From the NCBI GenBank assembly GCA_028293725.1, contig JAQGOE010000168.1, positions 1-19,261 on the forward strand: a stretch of 19,261 nucleotides of DNA, given 5' to 3'. The notes beneath the pieces were generated by a model. It had not been told where the DNA came from and made no database searches. It was given only the letters and a program-made list of their open reading frames with translations. Shown here one piece after another: positions 5,933 through 14,228 of the stretch. The first letter of the stretch is position 1, and each line of letters starts with the position of its first letter. The translations under genes were made by a program, and so were the position numbers. Origin of the DNA: Gammaproteobacteria bacterium. GTDB taxonomy: Bacteria; Pseudomonadota; Gammaproteobacteria; Steroidobacterales; Steroidobacteraceae.

Positions 5933-6868
5933 ATGGACCGCATCGATGCCATGCGTCTCTTTACCCGGGTGGTCGAGCGGCGCAGTTTTTCCCTCGCCGC
6001 GCAGGATCTGTCGGTGCCCCGCTCAACGGCAACAGAGGTCGTGAAGCAACTGGAGGCACGTCTAGGCGTCCGCCTTCTGCAACGTACGACCCGGCACGTC
6101 GCGCCCACTCTCGACGGGGATGCTTACTACCGTCATTGCGTAAAAGTCGTAGCCGACATCGAGGAGGGAGAAGCCGCTTTTTCGGGTGCGAAACCGAGTG
6201 GCATTCTCCATATCGACGTTCATGGCACGCTGGCTCGCCACTTCATGCTGCCGGGCCTGCCGCGCTTCCTCGAGCGGTATCCGGATCTGCAACTCTTCAT
6301 CGGTGAGGGGGATCGGCTGGTCGATCTGATCAAGGAGGGTGTTGACTGCGTGTTGAGGGTGGGGGAGCTGGCGAGCAGCGGCATGGTGGCGCGTCGAGTC
6401 GCCCTGCTGGAGGAAGGGACCTTCGCCAGCCCAATTTATATTGAGCGCCATGGCGAGCCGCGTACCATGGACGACCTCGACAGGCATCGCATGGTCGCTT
6501 TCGTCTCCTCGGCCACCGGTCACGTCTTGCCGCTGGAGTTCACTGTCGCCGGCAAGGTTCGTCATCTGACGCCCGCCGTGGCGGTCTCAGTGACCGCGGC
6601 GGAGACCATGGTGGCGGCTGCAAGGCTCGGCTTGGGGCTCATCCAAGTGCCGACTTATCACTTGGCCGCCGATCTGGCGGCCGGCACGCTGGTCGAGGTC
6701 TTGCAGGACTACCGGCCGTCGCCGACGCCGGTGTCCCTGTTATATCCGCAGAGTCGCCAGCTCTCGCCGCGCGTGCGGGTGTTTATCGACTGGCTGATCC
6801 AGGAGTTCGCGGCCCTGTCATCGGCTCAGGGCCGCGAAACACCGCTCAGGGTTGCGCCGTCAGCTTGA
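5933..6868 (+). CDS. LysR family transcriptional regulator divergent from the SDR operon
   Basis: The 311-residue product begins MDRIDAMRLFTRVVERRSFS, the standard opening of LysR proteins. The winged helix-turn-helix covers about 1-60 (SLAAQDLSVPRSTATEVVKQLE, then RLGVRLLQRTTRHVAPT). The effector domain has the expected GILHIDVHGTLARHFMLPGLPRFLERYPDLQL and a late GLGLIQVPTYHLAADLAAGTLVEVL segment, typical of the large group that controls neighbouring oxidoreductases. The intergenic region to the SDR operon (5810-5932) carries a palindrome and a -10 box, so it probably autoregulates and controls the two SDR genes. The Shine-Dalgarno is weak. The last 23 bases overlap the 3' end of the convergent GH5 gene. 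Confidence 0.92.
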   Translation: MDRIDAMRLFTRVVERRSFSLAAQDLSVPRSTATEVVKQLEARLGVRLLQRTTRHVAPTLDGDAYYRHCVKVVADIEEGEAAFSGAKPSGILHIDVHGTLARHFMLPGLPRFLERYPDLQLFIGEGDRLVDLIKEGVDCVLRVGELASSGMVARRVALLEEGTFASPIYIERHGEPRTMDDLDRHRMVAFVSSATGHVLPLEFTVAGKVRHLTPAVAVSVTAAETMVAAARLGLGLIQVPTYHLAADLAAGTLVEVLQDYRPSPTPVSLLYPQSRQLSPRVRVFIDWLIQEFAALSSAQGRETPLRVAPSA

Positions 6869-8534
6869 ACGCTTGGGCTGCCGTGCCGTTGCAATCGTAG
6901 ATCTGGAGCTGCACGCCGTTTGCCGTCGAGGCAGCCGGTGTATCGAGACAGCGCCCGCTGCCCGCATCGACGAACTTGTAGTACCCGTTGCCAAGCGCTA
7001 CGGGCGTCCATTGCTGGTTGCTGCTGCCTCCGTATGTCCAAAGCTGCAGCAGGCTACCGTTGGCGGTGCCGACATTGGTGACGTCCAACACCTCGGCTGG
7101 CGCGTTCCGGTTCACGATGCTGTAAGCGCCGCTACCCCGCGACTGGAACTGCCATTCCTGGTTGGACTGCTGACTGCCGCAAGCCCACTGTTCCACGATA
7201 GTGCCATTGGCCGTGCCCCAGCCGCTGGCGTCGACGCATGAGCCGCTGTTCTGATTGACAATGTTGTACCAGGCGCTGGTGTTGATGCTCGTCGAGCCTG
7301 CGGCAGCGGTGCCATGTAGCCCCAAAGACGTATTCAGCGCGAAGGTGGTCGGGGTGGCCCATTGCTGCCAGTCGGCGGCGATCGTGGCAGCCGAATCTGT
7401 CGAGATGTTGGGTGTCGTCGCCCAGTGCGTGGGGTCGTAGAACCCCCAGCTATCCGGAATGAGTCCGTCCGTGGCCTTGTAGGACCACATCGTCCAGCTC
7501 AGGCCGCCATTGTTGTAGGCATTCGTCGAAAACGCCCAGGCGCCCGCGCCGTAGCCGAAGTCGTTGAATTCACCCACGAAGCCGGGAACGTTGTAGCTGG
7601 CGTGGTTGTTGAAGTCGTTGACCTGGTTGGTCGAACCCTGTTCCACCACGGGTTGCGACTGGTTGAACTGATATTCGTGCATCTCGTAGACGACATTGGT
7701 CCAGCCATACTGCGACGGAGCGGGCAGCATGCTCCAGTTCCAGCTGCCCCAGGTGCCTTCCATGATCGCGATGTGGTTGGGGTCGGCCGAGCGCACGCTC
7801 TGGTAAAGGTCGTTCTGCGCATTGATGACGGCCTGGTTGTTCGGCGCGCCGGTCGGCTCGTTGATCAGGTCGTAGCCGGCGATCGTCGGGTTGCCGTTGT
7901 AGTGGTTGGCGATCTGCCACCACATGTAGGCGGTATTACCCTGGCTGTTGCCGTTGCTCCAGTAGGTGTTGTTGTTCTGCTGGCCGGTGTCGCCGGAGGT
8001 GGCCTGGCCGCCGACCACGCCATGCATATCGATGATCACGTAGATGCCGCGGGCGCCGGCCTGGCTGACCAGCCAGTCGAGTACGTCGAAGGCGTCGGTA
8101 CGCCAGCTCGAGTTGGAAATGTTGTTCAGAGGGTAGAACTGTCCCCACCACACGGGCACGCGCACGACGTTGAATCCCGCGGCCTTGATGTTGTCCAGAT
8201 CGGTGGTCGTGATCCAGCTCTGCTGATAGGTCTTGATGAGGCTCTGCTCGGTCGCGACACCGAAACGCTGGTCGAGCATCTGGATGACGCTGTAGGTGTC
8301 GGGCAGCGAGCCGCTGTCGAGCGGGCACATCCACTTTTCCATGATGAACCAGCCGCCGAGATTCACGCCTTGCAGCTGGACCACCTGGCCGCTGGCATTG
8401 ACGATGGATCGGCCACTGGCATGCAACATGCTGAGTTGCGCGAACGAGGTGTTGGCGCAGGCTCCGATCAGGAACAAAACAGCCGCGCAGTGGCGACCCC
8501 AGCGGCGCGCGCGCCGCACGAACGTATTTTTCAT
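6846..8534 (-). CDS. Secreted glycoside hydrolase family 5 glucanase with a C-terminal ricin-type lectin domain (CBM13)
   Basis: The 562-residue product starts with a basic, then hydrophobic, signal peptide (about 1-32, ending NTSFAQ). The GH5 barrel spans roughly 35-395. LQGVNLGGWFIMEKWMCP opens it, the acid/base Glu is E226 in LINEPTG, H286 lies in YEMHEY, and the nucleophile is E322 in FVGEFNDF. The GVNLGGW opening resembles glucanase-type GH5 members (BglC, exo-beta-1,3-glucanase-like), but the subfamily and linkage are not certain. Residues about 420-560 form a ricin-type beta-trefoil with three repeats marked by NQEW, NQQW and the degenerate AQAF, plus Cys pairs. It should bind polysaccharide. 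An AGGGAG site sits 6 bases before the ATG. It is the last of seven minus-strand genes and probably has its own promoter in 8535-8646. The third lectin repeat lacks the Trp of QxW. Confidence 0.93.
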   Translation of the reverse strand: MKNTFVRRARRWGRHCAAVLFLIGACANTSFAQLSMLHASGRSIVNASGQVVQLQGVNLGGWFIMEKWMCPLDSGSLPDTYSVIQMLDQRFGVATEQSLIKTYQQSWITTTDLDNIKAAGFNVVRVPVWWGQFYPLNNISNSSWRTDAFDVLDWLVSQAGARGIYVIIDMHGVVGGQATSGDTGQQNNNTYWSNGNSQGNTAYMWWQIANHYNGNPTIAGYDLINEPTGAPNNQAVINAQNDLYQSVRSADPNHIAIMEGTWGSWNWSMLPAPSQYGWTNVVYEMHEYQFNQSQPVVEQGSTNQVNDFNNHASYNVPGFVGEFNDFGYGAGAWAFSTNAYNNGGLSWTMWSYKATDGLIPDSWGFYDPTHWATTPNISTDSAATIAADWQQWATPTTFALNTSLGLHGTAAAGSTSINTSAWYNIVNQNSGSCVDASGWGTANGTIVEQWACGSQQSNQEWQFQSRGSGAYSIVNRNAPAEVLDVTNVGTANGSLLQLWTYGGSSNQQWTPVALGNGYYKFVDAGSGRCLDTPAASTANGVQLQIYDCNGTAAQAFKLTAQP

Positions 8535-8562
8535 TTAGCACTCCCTGTGAAAAAGGCGTGCC

Positions 8563-8568
8563 ATCCTA
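8563..8568 (-). promoter_or_regulatory. Possible -10 box of the GH5 gene
   Basis: TAGGAT on the minus strand lies 28 bases upstream of the GH5 ATG. The matching -35 position reads TCGGCT, a poor hexamer. This is suggestive only. Confidence 0.25.
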
Positions 8569-8613
8569 GTGCGTTTCCAGTCCGAAGCCGATTCGACCAA
8601 GGGCTCCGAAAAT

Positions 8614-8635
8614 GTCGCTAAACCAACACAGCGAC
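8614..8635 (-). terminator. Hairpin between the helicase and GH5 genes
   Basis: GTCGCT and AGCGAC form 6-base arms around a 10-base loop, starting 12 bases past the helicase stop at 8647. On the minus strand it is followed by ATTTTC, a short T-run. It may be a weak terminator for the FAN1-helicase operon, or an operator for the GH5 gene 80 bases further on. Confidence 0.35.
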
Positions 8636-8646
8636 CTTCGACTATG

Positions 8647-10917
8647 TCAGGGCCTGGCGTGGAACGGTGACAATGAAGCGGCCTCGACCTGCCACCAGCG
8701 TGGCAGGAGTCGGCGCACGTTGTTTTGCGCGAAGCGCTCGTCCATGAGATACACCGCGCCGCGATCCTGCGTTGTGCGGATCACTCGCCCCGCAGCCTGC
8801 ACGACTTTCTGCAACCCTGGATATAGATAGGTGTAGGCATATCCAGCACCGAATCGCGCTTCCATACGACGCTGCATTTCCTCGTTCACCGCACTCACCT
8901 GCGGCATTCCGAGGGTCGCGATGAAGGCGCCGATGAGGCGCGTCCCGGGTAGATCGATCCCCTCGCCAAAAGCCCCGCCGAGGACCGCGAAGCCGATGCC
9001 GCGTCCGTCGGGTGTGAACCGCTGCAGAAAGCCGGTGCGCTCACTTTCTGACATGCCACGCTCTTGCAGCCAGATGGGCGTGTTCGGGTTCTGCTGTGCG
9101 AAACGTGTGGCGACCTGCTGCAGGTAGTCGAAACTGCTGAAGAAGGCGAGGTAGTTGCCGGGCTGTGCCTCGAACTGGCTTCCCATGAGATGGACTATGG
9201 GCTGCACCGAGGCGGCCCGATCGCGCCAGCGGGTCGAGATGGAGCGCACCACCCGCACCGAGAGTTGTTCGGCCCTGAACGGCGACTGCACGTCGATGCG
9301 GCGGCTCTGCGCCGGCAGACCCAATACGTCGAGATGAAATTCGGGCGGGCTCAATGTTGCCGAGAAGAGAACCGCCGCATGCGCCGCCGACCATCGGGGC
9401 GCCAGGAAGCGCCGCGGGATGACGTTTCGCAGGCATAGTGTGGACTGCTCCGCCTTCGAGATATCGAACAGAGTGTCACTGTCCAGCGAGGCGGCGAGAG
9501 TGCAGAAGCGCATGGCCTCGAAGTAGAACTCCTCCACTTCGGTAGCGAGCATCTCCGGCCGTTCGGCGACGAGTTCCGTGATCGCCGTGACCGAGCGCTC
9601 CAGGGTGCCCAGGAAGCCCTCGGGTACTTCGTCGTAGGCACCATAGACCTCGCTCTGTCCCTCCAACATTGTGTCCCAGGCACGGGCGACCCTGTCCAGA
9701 ACGCCTTTCAACATCATGGGCGCCCCGAATCGCACCGCCTCGAGCGTCGCTCGCTCGAGAGAGGCAGAATACATCTTGCGCGCCCGCTCGATCAGGTTGT
9801 GGGCCTCGTCGACGAGAATGCCGACCTTCCACTGGTTAGTTCCTGTCAGCGTAGCCAGTGGAGCGCTCGAGTCGAAGTAGTAGTTGTAGTCTCCAACGAC
9901 GACGTCCGACCAGCGCATGAGCTCCTGCCCGAGATAGTAGGGACAGATCCCATGAGCAAGGGCGATCTCACGCAACGCAGGTTGGTCGAGTACTCCATGT
10001 TGGACGGCTGCGGCACGTGCGGCGGCCAGCCTGTCATAGAAGCCCTTGGCGAGCGGGCAGGAGTCTCCGTTGCATTCCTTGTCAGGGTTCTCGCAGGCCT
10101 TGTCGCGCGCCACGAGCTCCAGTACTCGCAAGGGGCGCTCGGTCGAATTGCGGTCAATGTGCTCCAGGGCATCCAACGCCAACCGCCGGCCCGGCGTCTT
10201 GGCTGACAGGTAGAAAAGCCGGTCGAGTCCGTCGGCCGGCATGGCCTTCAGCGCGGGAAAAACCGTGCCCAGTGTTTTGCCGATGCCGGTCGGTGCCTGC
10301 GCCAGGAGAGCGCCACCGCGTCGCATGGTCTTATAAGCGGCCTCCGCAAGTTCGCGCTGACCCGAGTGAAACTCGGGAAACGGGAATCGCAGCGTCACGA
10401 GAGCGGCATCGCGCGCGCTCCGGTGCGCGGTTTCCTGGCGGGCCCACTCATTGAAGCGCTCGCAATGGGCGAGGAAATCGCTTTCCAGCGATGCGGCGGA
10501 GTGGTGCTCCACGAGCACCGTCTCGTGCTCGGTTGCGATGTCGAAGTAGACGAGGGCGAGTCGAATCTCCTGCAGGGCTCGCTTTCTGCACAACATCGCG
10601 CCGTAGATCCGCAGCTGTGCCCAGTGGAGTGCCCGATGATTCTGGGGCATGCGCTCCAGGTTGCCGCGGTAGGTCTTGAACTCCTCGAGTTGGTTGGCCG
10701 CGGAATCGTAACCGTCCGCGCGACCGCGCACGTGAAGCTCCTGGTAATCACTCTCGAGCGTGATCTCTCTTTCGTATCCAGCGGGCCGACGTGCGGCGAT
10801 GGTTGAATGTCCCTCCATGCCTTCCTGGGCGGACGGCGACGGTGTGAAGCGGCGATCCAGATCGCCCGCTTTCGCGGTGAACTCGCACAGCGCGCGTACG
10901 GAGACCGTGTAAGTCAT
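8647..10917 (-). CDS. XPD/DinG-type iron-sulfur DNA helicase with an N-terminal PD-(D/E)XK nuclease domain
   Basis: The 756-residue protein combines two modules. Residues about 1-175 look like a RecB/Cas4-type PD-(D/E)XK nuclease: RGRADGYD (D68), LEEFKTY (E79 and K81) and HWAQLRIYG (Q101 and Y105) keep the catalytic pattern. Residues 180-756 are a superfamily 2 helicase of the XPD/DinG group. It has Walker A APTGIGKT (K214), four cysteines at 275, 282, 287 and 325 fitting the 4Fe-4S cluster, the DEAH box at 370-373, SATL at 519-522 and motif VI QAAGRVIR at 707-714. Such helicases unwind DNA 5' to 3'. I chose the ATG at 10917, six codons inside the longest frame, because its ATGA overlaps the TGA of the FAN1 gene and gives coupled translation. 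It probably works with FAN1 on damaged or crosslinked DNA (inferred). Confidence 0.93.
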   Translation of the reverse strand: MTYTVSVRALCEFTAKAGDLDRRFTPSPSAQEGMEGHSTIAARRPAGYEREITLESDYQELHVRGRADGYDSAANQLEEFKTYRGNLERMPQNHRALHWAQLRIYGAMLCRKRALQEIRLALVYFDIATEHETVLVEHHSAASLESDFLAHCERFNEWARQETAHRSARDAALVTLRFPFPEFHSGQRELAEAAYKTMRRGGALLAQAPTGIGKTLGTVFPALKAMPADGLDRLFYLSAKTPGRRLALDALEHIDRNSTERPLRVLELVARDKACENPDKECNGDSCPLAKGFYDRLAAARAAAVQHGVLDQPALREIALAHGICPYYLGQELMRWSDVVVGDYNYYFDSSAPLATLTGTNQWKVGILVDEAHNLIERARKMYSASLERATLEAVRFGAPMMLKGVLDRVARAWDTMLEGQSEVYGAYDEVPEGFLGTLERSVTAITELVAERPEMLATEVEEFYFEAMRFCTLAASLDSDTLFDISKAEQSTLCLRNVIPRRFLAPRWSAAHAAVLFSATLSPPEFHLDVLGLPAQSRRIDVQSPFRAEQLSVRVVRSISTRWRDRAASVQPIVHLMGSQFEAQPGNYLAFFSSFDYLQQVATRFAQQNPNTPIWLQERGMSESERTGFLQRFTPDGRGIGFAVLGGAFGEGIDLPGTRLIGAFIATLGMPQVSAVNEEMQRRMEARFGAGYAYTYLYPGLQKVVQAAGRVIRTTQDRGAVYLMDERFAQNNVRRLLPRWWQVEAASLSPFHARP

Positions 10918-12638
10918 GACGGCACGGCCTGCCATTTGACTTTACAGACAGCGACGGGGATGTCCTGTGTAAGACAGAAGTTCAGCCAGCGGATCTGGTT
11001 ATCCTGCAGCCGGTCGCCGGGACCTTTTACCTCGATGAGCCGATAGCGGTGCTCGTCGGGCCAGAGCTGAATCAGGTCGGGCAGGCCGCTGCGGTTGGCA
11101 CGCACGTCAGCGAGCAGCCGCTCGAAGAATTTCTGCAGATGCGCGGGTGGGATGCAATCGAGCGCCAGCTCCAGCTCCTGTCGGGTCAGGGCGCCCCAGG
11201 GGATGAACGGCGATTGTATGCCGGCCTTGGCCTCGAAAGTGCGCAATATGCTGTCGCGGTAAGTGCCGCTCTCGAGTTGCGCCAAGCATGCGGAGAAGGC
11301 TGTCGCGCGGCGCCGGTGAAAATCCGCTTCCAGGAGGTCCGCGGGCGCCGCGTGGAACTCGTGGAAGAAAGCGCCAGGCAGCGGCGCGAAGATCGCACTC
11401 CAACACAACAGTCCGAAAAGTGAATTGAGCAAGGTGTTCTCGACGTAGAGAACCGGGGCTTGTGGGGTGCTCAGATGCGCGCTCACGGCGAGTTCCACCC
11501 GTTGCGGTGGGTCGGGGTAGGGCAACTCCAACTCCAGTTCTGTCCAGGAGCGTTGGGGGGTGCGCGATTGCGGCGGCCGCCGTTGTTCGTCTATGCCTAA
11601 CTTCCGATTCAGGCGCGGCAGAATGCGCGCGGACAGTTGCACTTCGAGCTCGTTCGCGGGTCCCTGGCGCACCTGGGCGAGGAGAGCGGCGGCGTCCGCA
11701 AGGCGCTCGAGCTTTTCCAGGACCCGGATGGTGCGGATGCGGGCTTCGGGGTGCTGGCTACTTCTGTAGACGTCGAGAGCTTGGGGTAGCTCGTGTGACT
11801 TTTCGTGGAGTTGGCCGATCGCGAAGAGGAGCTTTGCGCGCTTGGCTTCGATCCAGGCGTTGCCGCCCGCGATCACGGGCTGCGGTGTCTCGATTCCGCT
11901 GCGGCTTGCCTGGATCTCGACACTGTCAGCCAGCGGTGGTGGCACCGCGGCCAACACGTCTTGGAGCGCTGTGCCGGCGCGCAGAAGCTCGCGGCAGCGA
12001 TAGATCGCATGAAATTGCTCAACCTGCCGTCGCGTCTGGAAGGCTCTCGCGCCTTCGTCGAGGTGGACTTTCTCGTAACGGAAGATCCCGAGATCCGCGA
12101 GCACGAATTCGGACCAGGTCTGGTGGAAGTTACCGAAGAACATGAGCCTCAGACGGTCGCACAGGGGTGCGATCCTGACATGGAAGATCGCATCGGGCGC
12201 CTGCGGCCACCATGCGTCCAGCGGCCGCGTCTCCTCGGCGATCTCGCCGACGAGCGGTATCAGCTCCGCCTTGCGCACCGACCTCGCTGGGCCCCGCAAC
12301 CCCAGAGCACTACAGAGCTCTGCTTTGCGCAGGAGCCGACAGAGATTCGGGAAACTGACGCCGGGGTGGGGGTCGAGCCAGCCTCGCTCGATCAGGGGAG
12401 CCGCCGCCTGCCGCGGGCAGCCGATCTCGGCGTACTTGAGCTTGCTGGTCCGGAAGAGATCTCCCTGGCGCATGATCATTCGGACCACCAGCGCGGCGGA
12501 TTCGACCGGCAGCCGGGTGAAGTCGGCGATAAAGCTTCGTTCTTCGTCCGAGAGCAACTCGCGGTAGCGACTGCGGAGCCAGTCCAACGCCACGGTGAAG
12601 TTTTCGAGGTAGTAATAGGGGCGCGGATGCGCGTTCAC
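10914..12638 (-). CDS. FAN1-like VRR-NUC structure-specific nuclease
   Basis: From the GTG at 12638 the product is 574 residues, similar to bacterial FAN1 proteins. The N-terminus PYYYLENFTVALDWLRSRY and the segment LVVRMIMRQGDLFRTSKLKY are family landmarks. A SAP-like helical stretch follows at about 100-132 and helical TPR-like repeats at 255-345. The VRR-NUC domain is C-terminal: VENTLLNSLFGLLCW (E400), GLPDLIQLW (D521), IEVKGPGD (E536 and K538) and Q548. These match the FAN1 PD-(D/E)XK site with all key residues present. FAN1 cleaves 5' flaps and resolves interstrand crosslinks. No ATG is available nearby. The longer frame to 12791 would overlap the peptidase gene and its downstream hairpin, so the GTG is preferred even though its ribosome binding site is weak. 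It is followed by the helicase with a 4-base overlap. Confidence 0.92.
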   Translation of the reverse strand: MNAHPRPYYYLENFTVALDWLRSRYRELLSDEERSFIADFTRLPVESAALVVRMIMRQGDLFRTSKLKYAEIGCPRQAAAPLIERGWLDPHPGVSFPNLCRLLRKAELCSALGLRGPARSVRKAELIPLVGEIAEETRPLDAWWPQAPDAIFHVRIAPLCDRLRLMFFGNFHQTWSEFVLADLGIFRYEKVHLDEGARAFQTRRQVEQFHAIYRCRELLRAGTALQDVLAAVPPPLADSVEIQASRSGIETPQPVIAGGNAWIEAKRAKLLFAIGQLHEKSHELPQALDVYRSSQHPEARIRTIRVLEKLERLADAAALLAQVRQGPANELEVQLSARILPRLNRKLGIDEQRRPPQSRTPQRSWTELELELPYPDPPQRVELAVSAHLSTPQAPVLYVENTLLNSLFGLLCWSAIFAPLPGAFFHEFHAAPADLLEADFHRRRATAFSACLAQLESGTYRDSILRTFEAKAGIQSPFIPWGALTRQELELALDCIPPAHLQKFFERLLADVRANRSGLPDLIQLWPDEHRYRLIEVKGPGDRLQDNQIRWLNFCLTQDIPVAVCKVKWQAVPS

Positions 12639-12680
12639 TGTGTCATCGGGCGGTGGCGGGCGGACCGCAAGCCTAGGAGA

Positions 12681-12716
12681 CCGGTGGCCGCCGTGTCCAT
12701 CCAGGGCGGCCACCGG
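12681..12716. terminator. Strong 12-bp hairpin between the peptidase and the FAN1 operon
   Basis: CCGGTGGCCGCC (12681-12692) and GGCGGCCACCGG (12705-12716) are perfect 12-base arms around a 12-base loop. The hairpin lies 17 bases past the M28 stop. No T-run follows on either strand, so it may act as a factor-assisted terminator, a 3' stabiliser of the peptidase message, or a barrier that separates peptidase from repair-gene transcription. The remaining intergenic bases have no obvious promoter. Confidence 0.5.
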
Positions 12717-12732
12717 GAGAGTACTGTATAAG

Positions 12733-14133
12733 CTAGCGCTCCGGGACCGGCACGACGGGCAAGCTCCTGTGGCCAGCCTTGTCCACCGCACGCACAGCGA
12801 AAATCACGTTGTCCTTCGAGATCTCCAGCGTCGTGGTGGTTGTATCGCCGACGCTCTTCACATGCTCCCAGGTGGGGGCACTCGTCTCACGCCAGATCAC
12901 CTCGTAGCCGCTCGCGCCCTCCGACGCGCCCCACTTCAGCGTCGTGTTGTTATCCAGATTGGTCGTTACCACCTTTACGGCGGCAGGCGGCGCGGGCGCC
13001 GCGGCCAGCGCTGCCAAAGCCGCGGCGTTCAGGCGGCCAACCCGCGCCACGTAACCGAAGTCCACGAATTTGAGCGTGTCCCCGTATTCGATCCCGTTTT
13101 CCGTACGCAGATCCTGGTGTTGGTGATTGAAATTCTCGCGGTACTCCGTGAAGCGCACCGCCGCGAACCCCTGATCGTTGAATGCCGAATGGTCGCCGCC
13201 ACGCAGGTAGCGGTCGAGACGGAAGACGAGCAGCGGCTTCACGCCCGGAGAATAAGCTCCGCCCACTTCGACGATGTAGCGTGCCAGCTCACGCGAGATT
13301 GAGTCGCTTTCAGCGCCGAGTCCGCGGATCACCCGTAACTGTTTCTCGTCGGCCGCGGACGGCATCCCCTCGGAGAACACGCGAACGATGTTGGCCTGCT
13401 GTCCCGGGCTCTTGTCGCCGCCCACGATGTCGTTATCCAGAGCCGCTTCGATATTCCAACCCGCTTCCTTGGCCATCTGCGCGAAATGCCTGGCGCCGTC
13501 CAGACCCTGTTCCTCGCCGGCGACCGTCAGAAAGATAATGGTCGCGCGGAATTTCAACTTGCTCAACGCGCGGGCGCTCTCCAGACTGATCGCCACGCCG
13601 CTGGCGTCATCGTTCGCTCCGGGGGCATCTCCTGCCGTATCCAACACGTTGGTGTTGCGGGAGTCATAATGCCCGGTGACCAGCACGATACGCTTAGCCG
13701 ACTCCGGATCCGACCCTTTCAGGACCGCATAGACGTTGGTGAGTGTCGTCGGCTGGGGCACTCTTGGCCCGACCGGCTGGACGAACTCATCGGTTTTCAC
13801 TTCGAGACAGCCACTACACTCCTTCGAGTAAGCCTCGAGTTGGGTTTTGAGCCACTCGCGCGCTGCGCCGATGCCTCGTCCCGCCGAGATGGCGGTCGTA
13901 TCCTGCGCCGAGAGGGTAGACCGTGTGCCAAAGCTCACGAGCTTCTCGATATCCGCCTGCACCCGCGCCGGGGAGATCGCCTTCACGGCAGAGGCGATGG
14001 CGGGATCGACGGTTTGTGTAACTTGCTCGGCTTGCGCCGACCGCGCCAGGCCTGGGATTCCTACTGCGGCGACGAGAGTGGTCGCGCAGGCCGCGGCCGC
14101 CCAACGTCGTGACGGGCCTAAAGTTTTTTTCAT
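12733..14133 (-). CDS. Secreted M28 family zinc aminopeptidase with a C-terminal fibronectin-III-like domain
   Basis: The 466-residue product has a signal peptide (about 1-36, ending RSAQA). The M28 metallopeptidase core shows the co-catalytic zinc pattern in order: GHYDS (H155 and D157), PGANDDASG (bridging D175), AGEEQGLDG (catalytic E207 and ligand E208), DND (233-235) and FNHQHQD (His at 337 or 339). Family members remove N-terminal residues from peptides outside the cytoplasm. A CSGC pair (106 and 109) near the N-terminus could form a disulfide. After an Ala/Pro-rich linker (370-385) comes an Fn3-like domain (about 386-462) with TTLKWGASEGASGYEVIWRE. The start ATG at 14133 has only a weak ribosome binding site. 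It follows phoD by 95 bases on the same strand and is closed by the hairpin at 12681-12716. Confidence 0.93.
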   Translation of the reverse strand: MKKTLGPSRRWAAAACATTLVAAVGIPGLARSAQAEQVTQTVDPAIASAVKAISPARVQADIEKLVSFGTRSTLSAQDTTAISAGRGIGAAREWLKTQLEAYSKECSGCLEVKTDEFVQPVGPRVPQPTTLTNVYAVLKGSDPESAKRIVLVTGHYDSRNTNVLDTAGDAPGANDDASGVAISLESARALSKLKFRATIIFLTVAGEEQGLDGARHFAQMAKEAGWNIEAALDNDIVGGDKSPGQQANIVRVFSEGMPSAADEKQLRVIRGLGAESDSISRELARYIVEVGGAYSPGVKPLLVFRLDRYLRGGDHSAFNDQGFAAVRFTEYRENFNHQHQDLRTENGIEYGDTLKFVDFGYVARVGRLNAAALAALAAAPAPPAAVKVVTTNLDNNTTLKWGASEGASGYEVIWRETSAPTWEHVKSVGDTTTTTLEISKDNVIFAVRAVDKAGHRSLPVVPVPER

Positions 14134-14228
14134 ACCGGCATGACTGCGGAAGTTGAGGGGGCCTGATTCTCGTACAAGCCGGTGCGTTTGGCATCAGCTT
14201 ACAGAGTGACGGGCCCGTTCCGGGCGGC

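Noticed and set aside
7362..8621. A 419-codon plus-strand frame antisense to the GH5 gene
   Set aside because: It is composition-driven (Val/Gly/Arg-rich) with no domain, and lies over a GH5 gene with complete catalytic motifs.
12722..12730. TACTGTATA, resembling half of a LexA (SOS) box upstream of the FAN1 gene
   Set aside because: The matching ACAG half-site at the proper spacing is absent, and it lies about 85 bases upstream on the far side of a strong hairpin. It is not enough to claim SOS control.
11805..12731. A 308-codon plus-strand frame antisense to the FAN1 gene
   Set aside because: It is a shadow of the VRR-NUC coding sequence and has no recognisable motif.
12639..12791. Longer N-terminus for the FAN1 gene starting with ATG at 12791
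   Set aside because: It would overlap the end of the peptidase gene and encode the intergenic hairpin, and the extra residues are unlike the conserved FAN1 N-terminus.
14134..14183. ACCGGC (14134-14139) and GCCGGT (14178-14183) as a hairpin between phoD and the peptidase
   Set aside because: The 6-base arms are 38 bases apart in GC-rich DNA, which is easily expected by chance.
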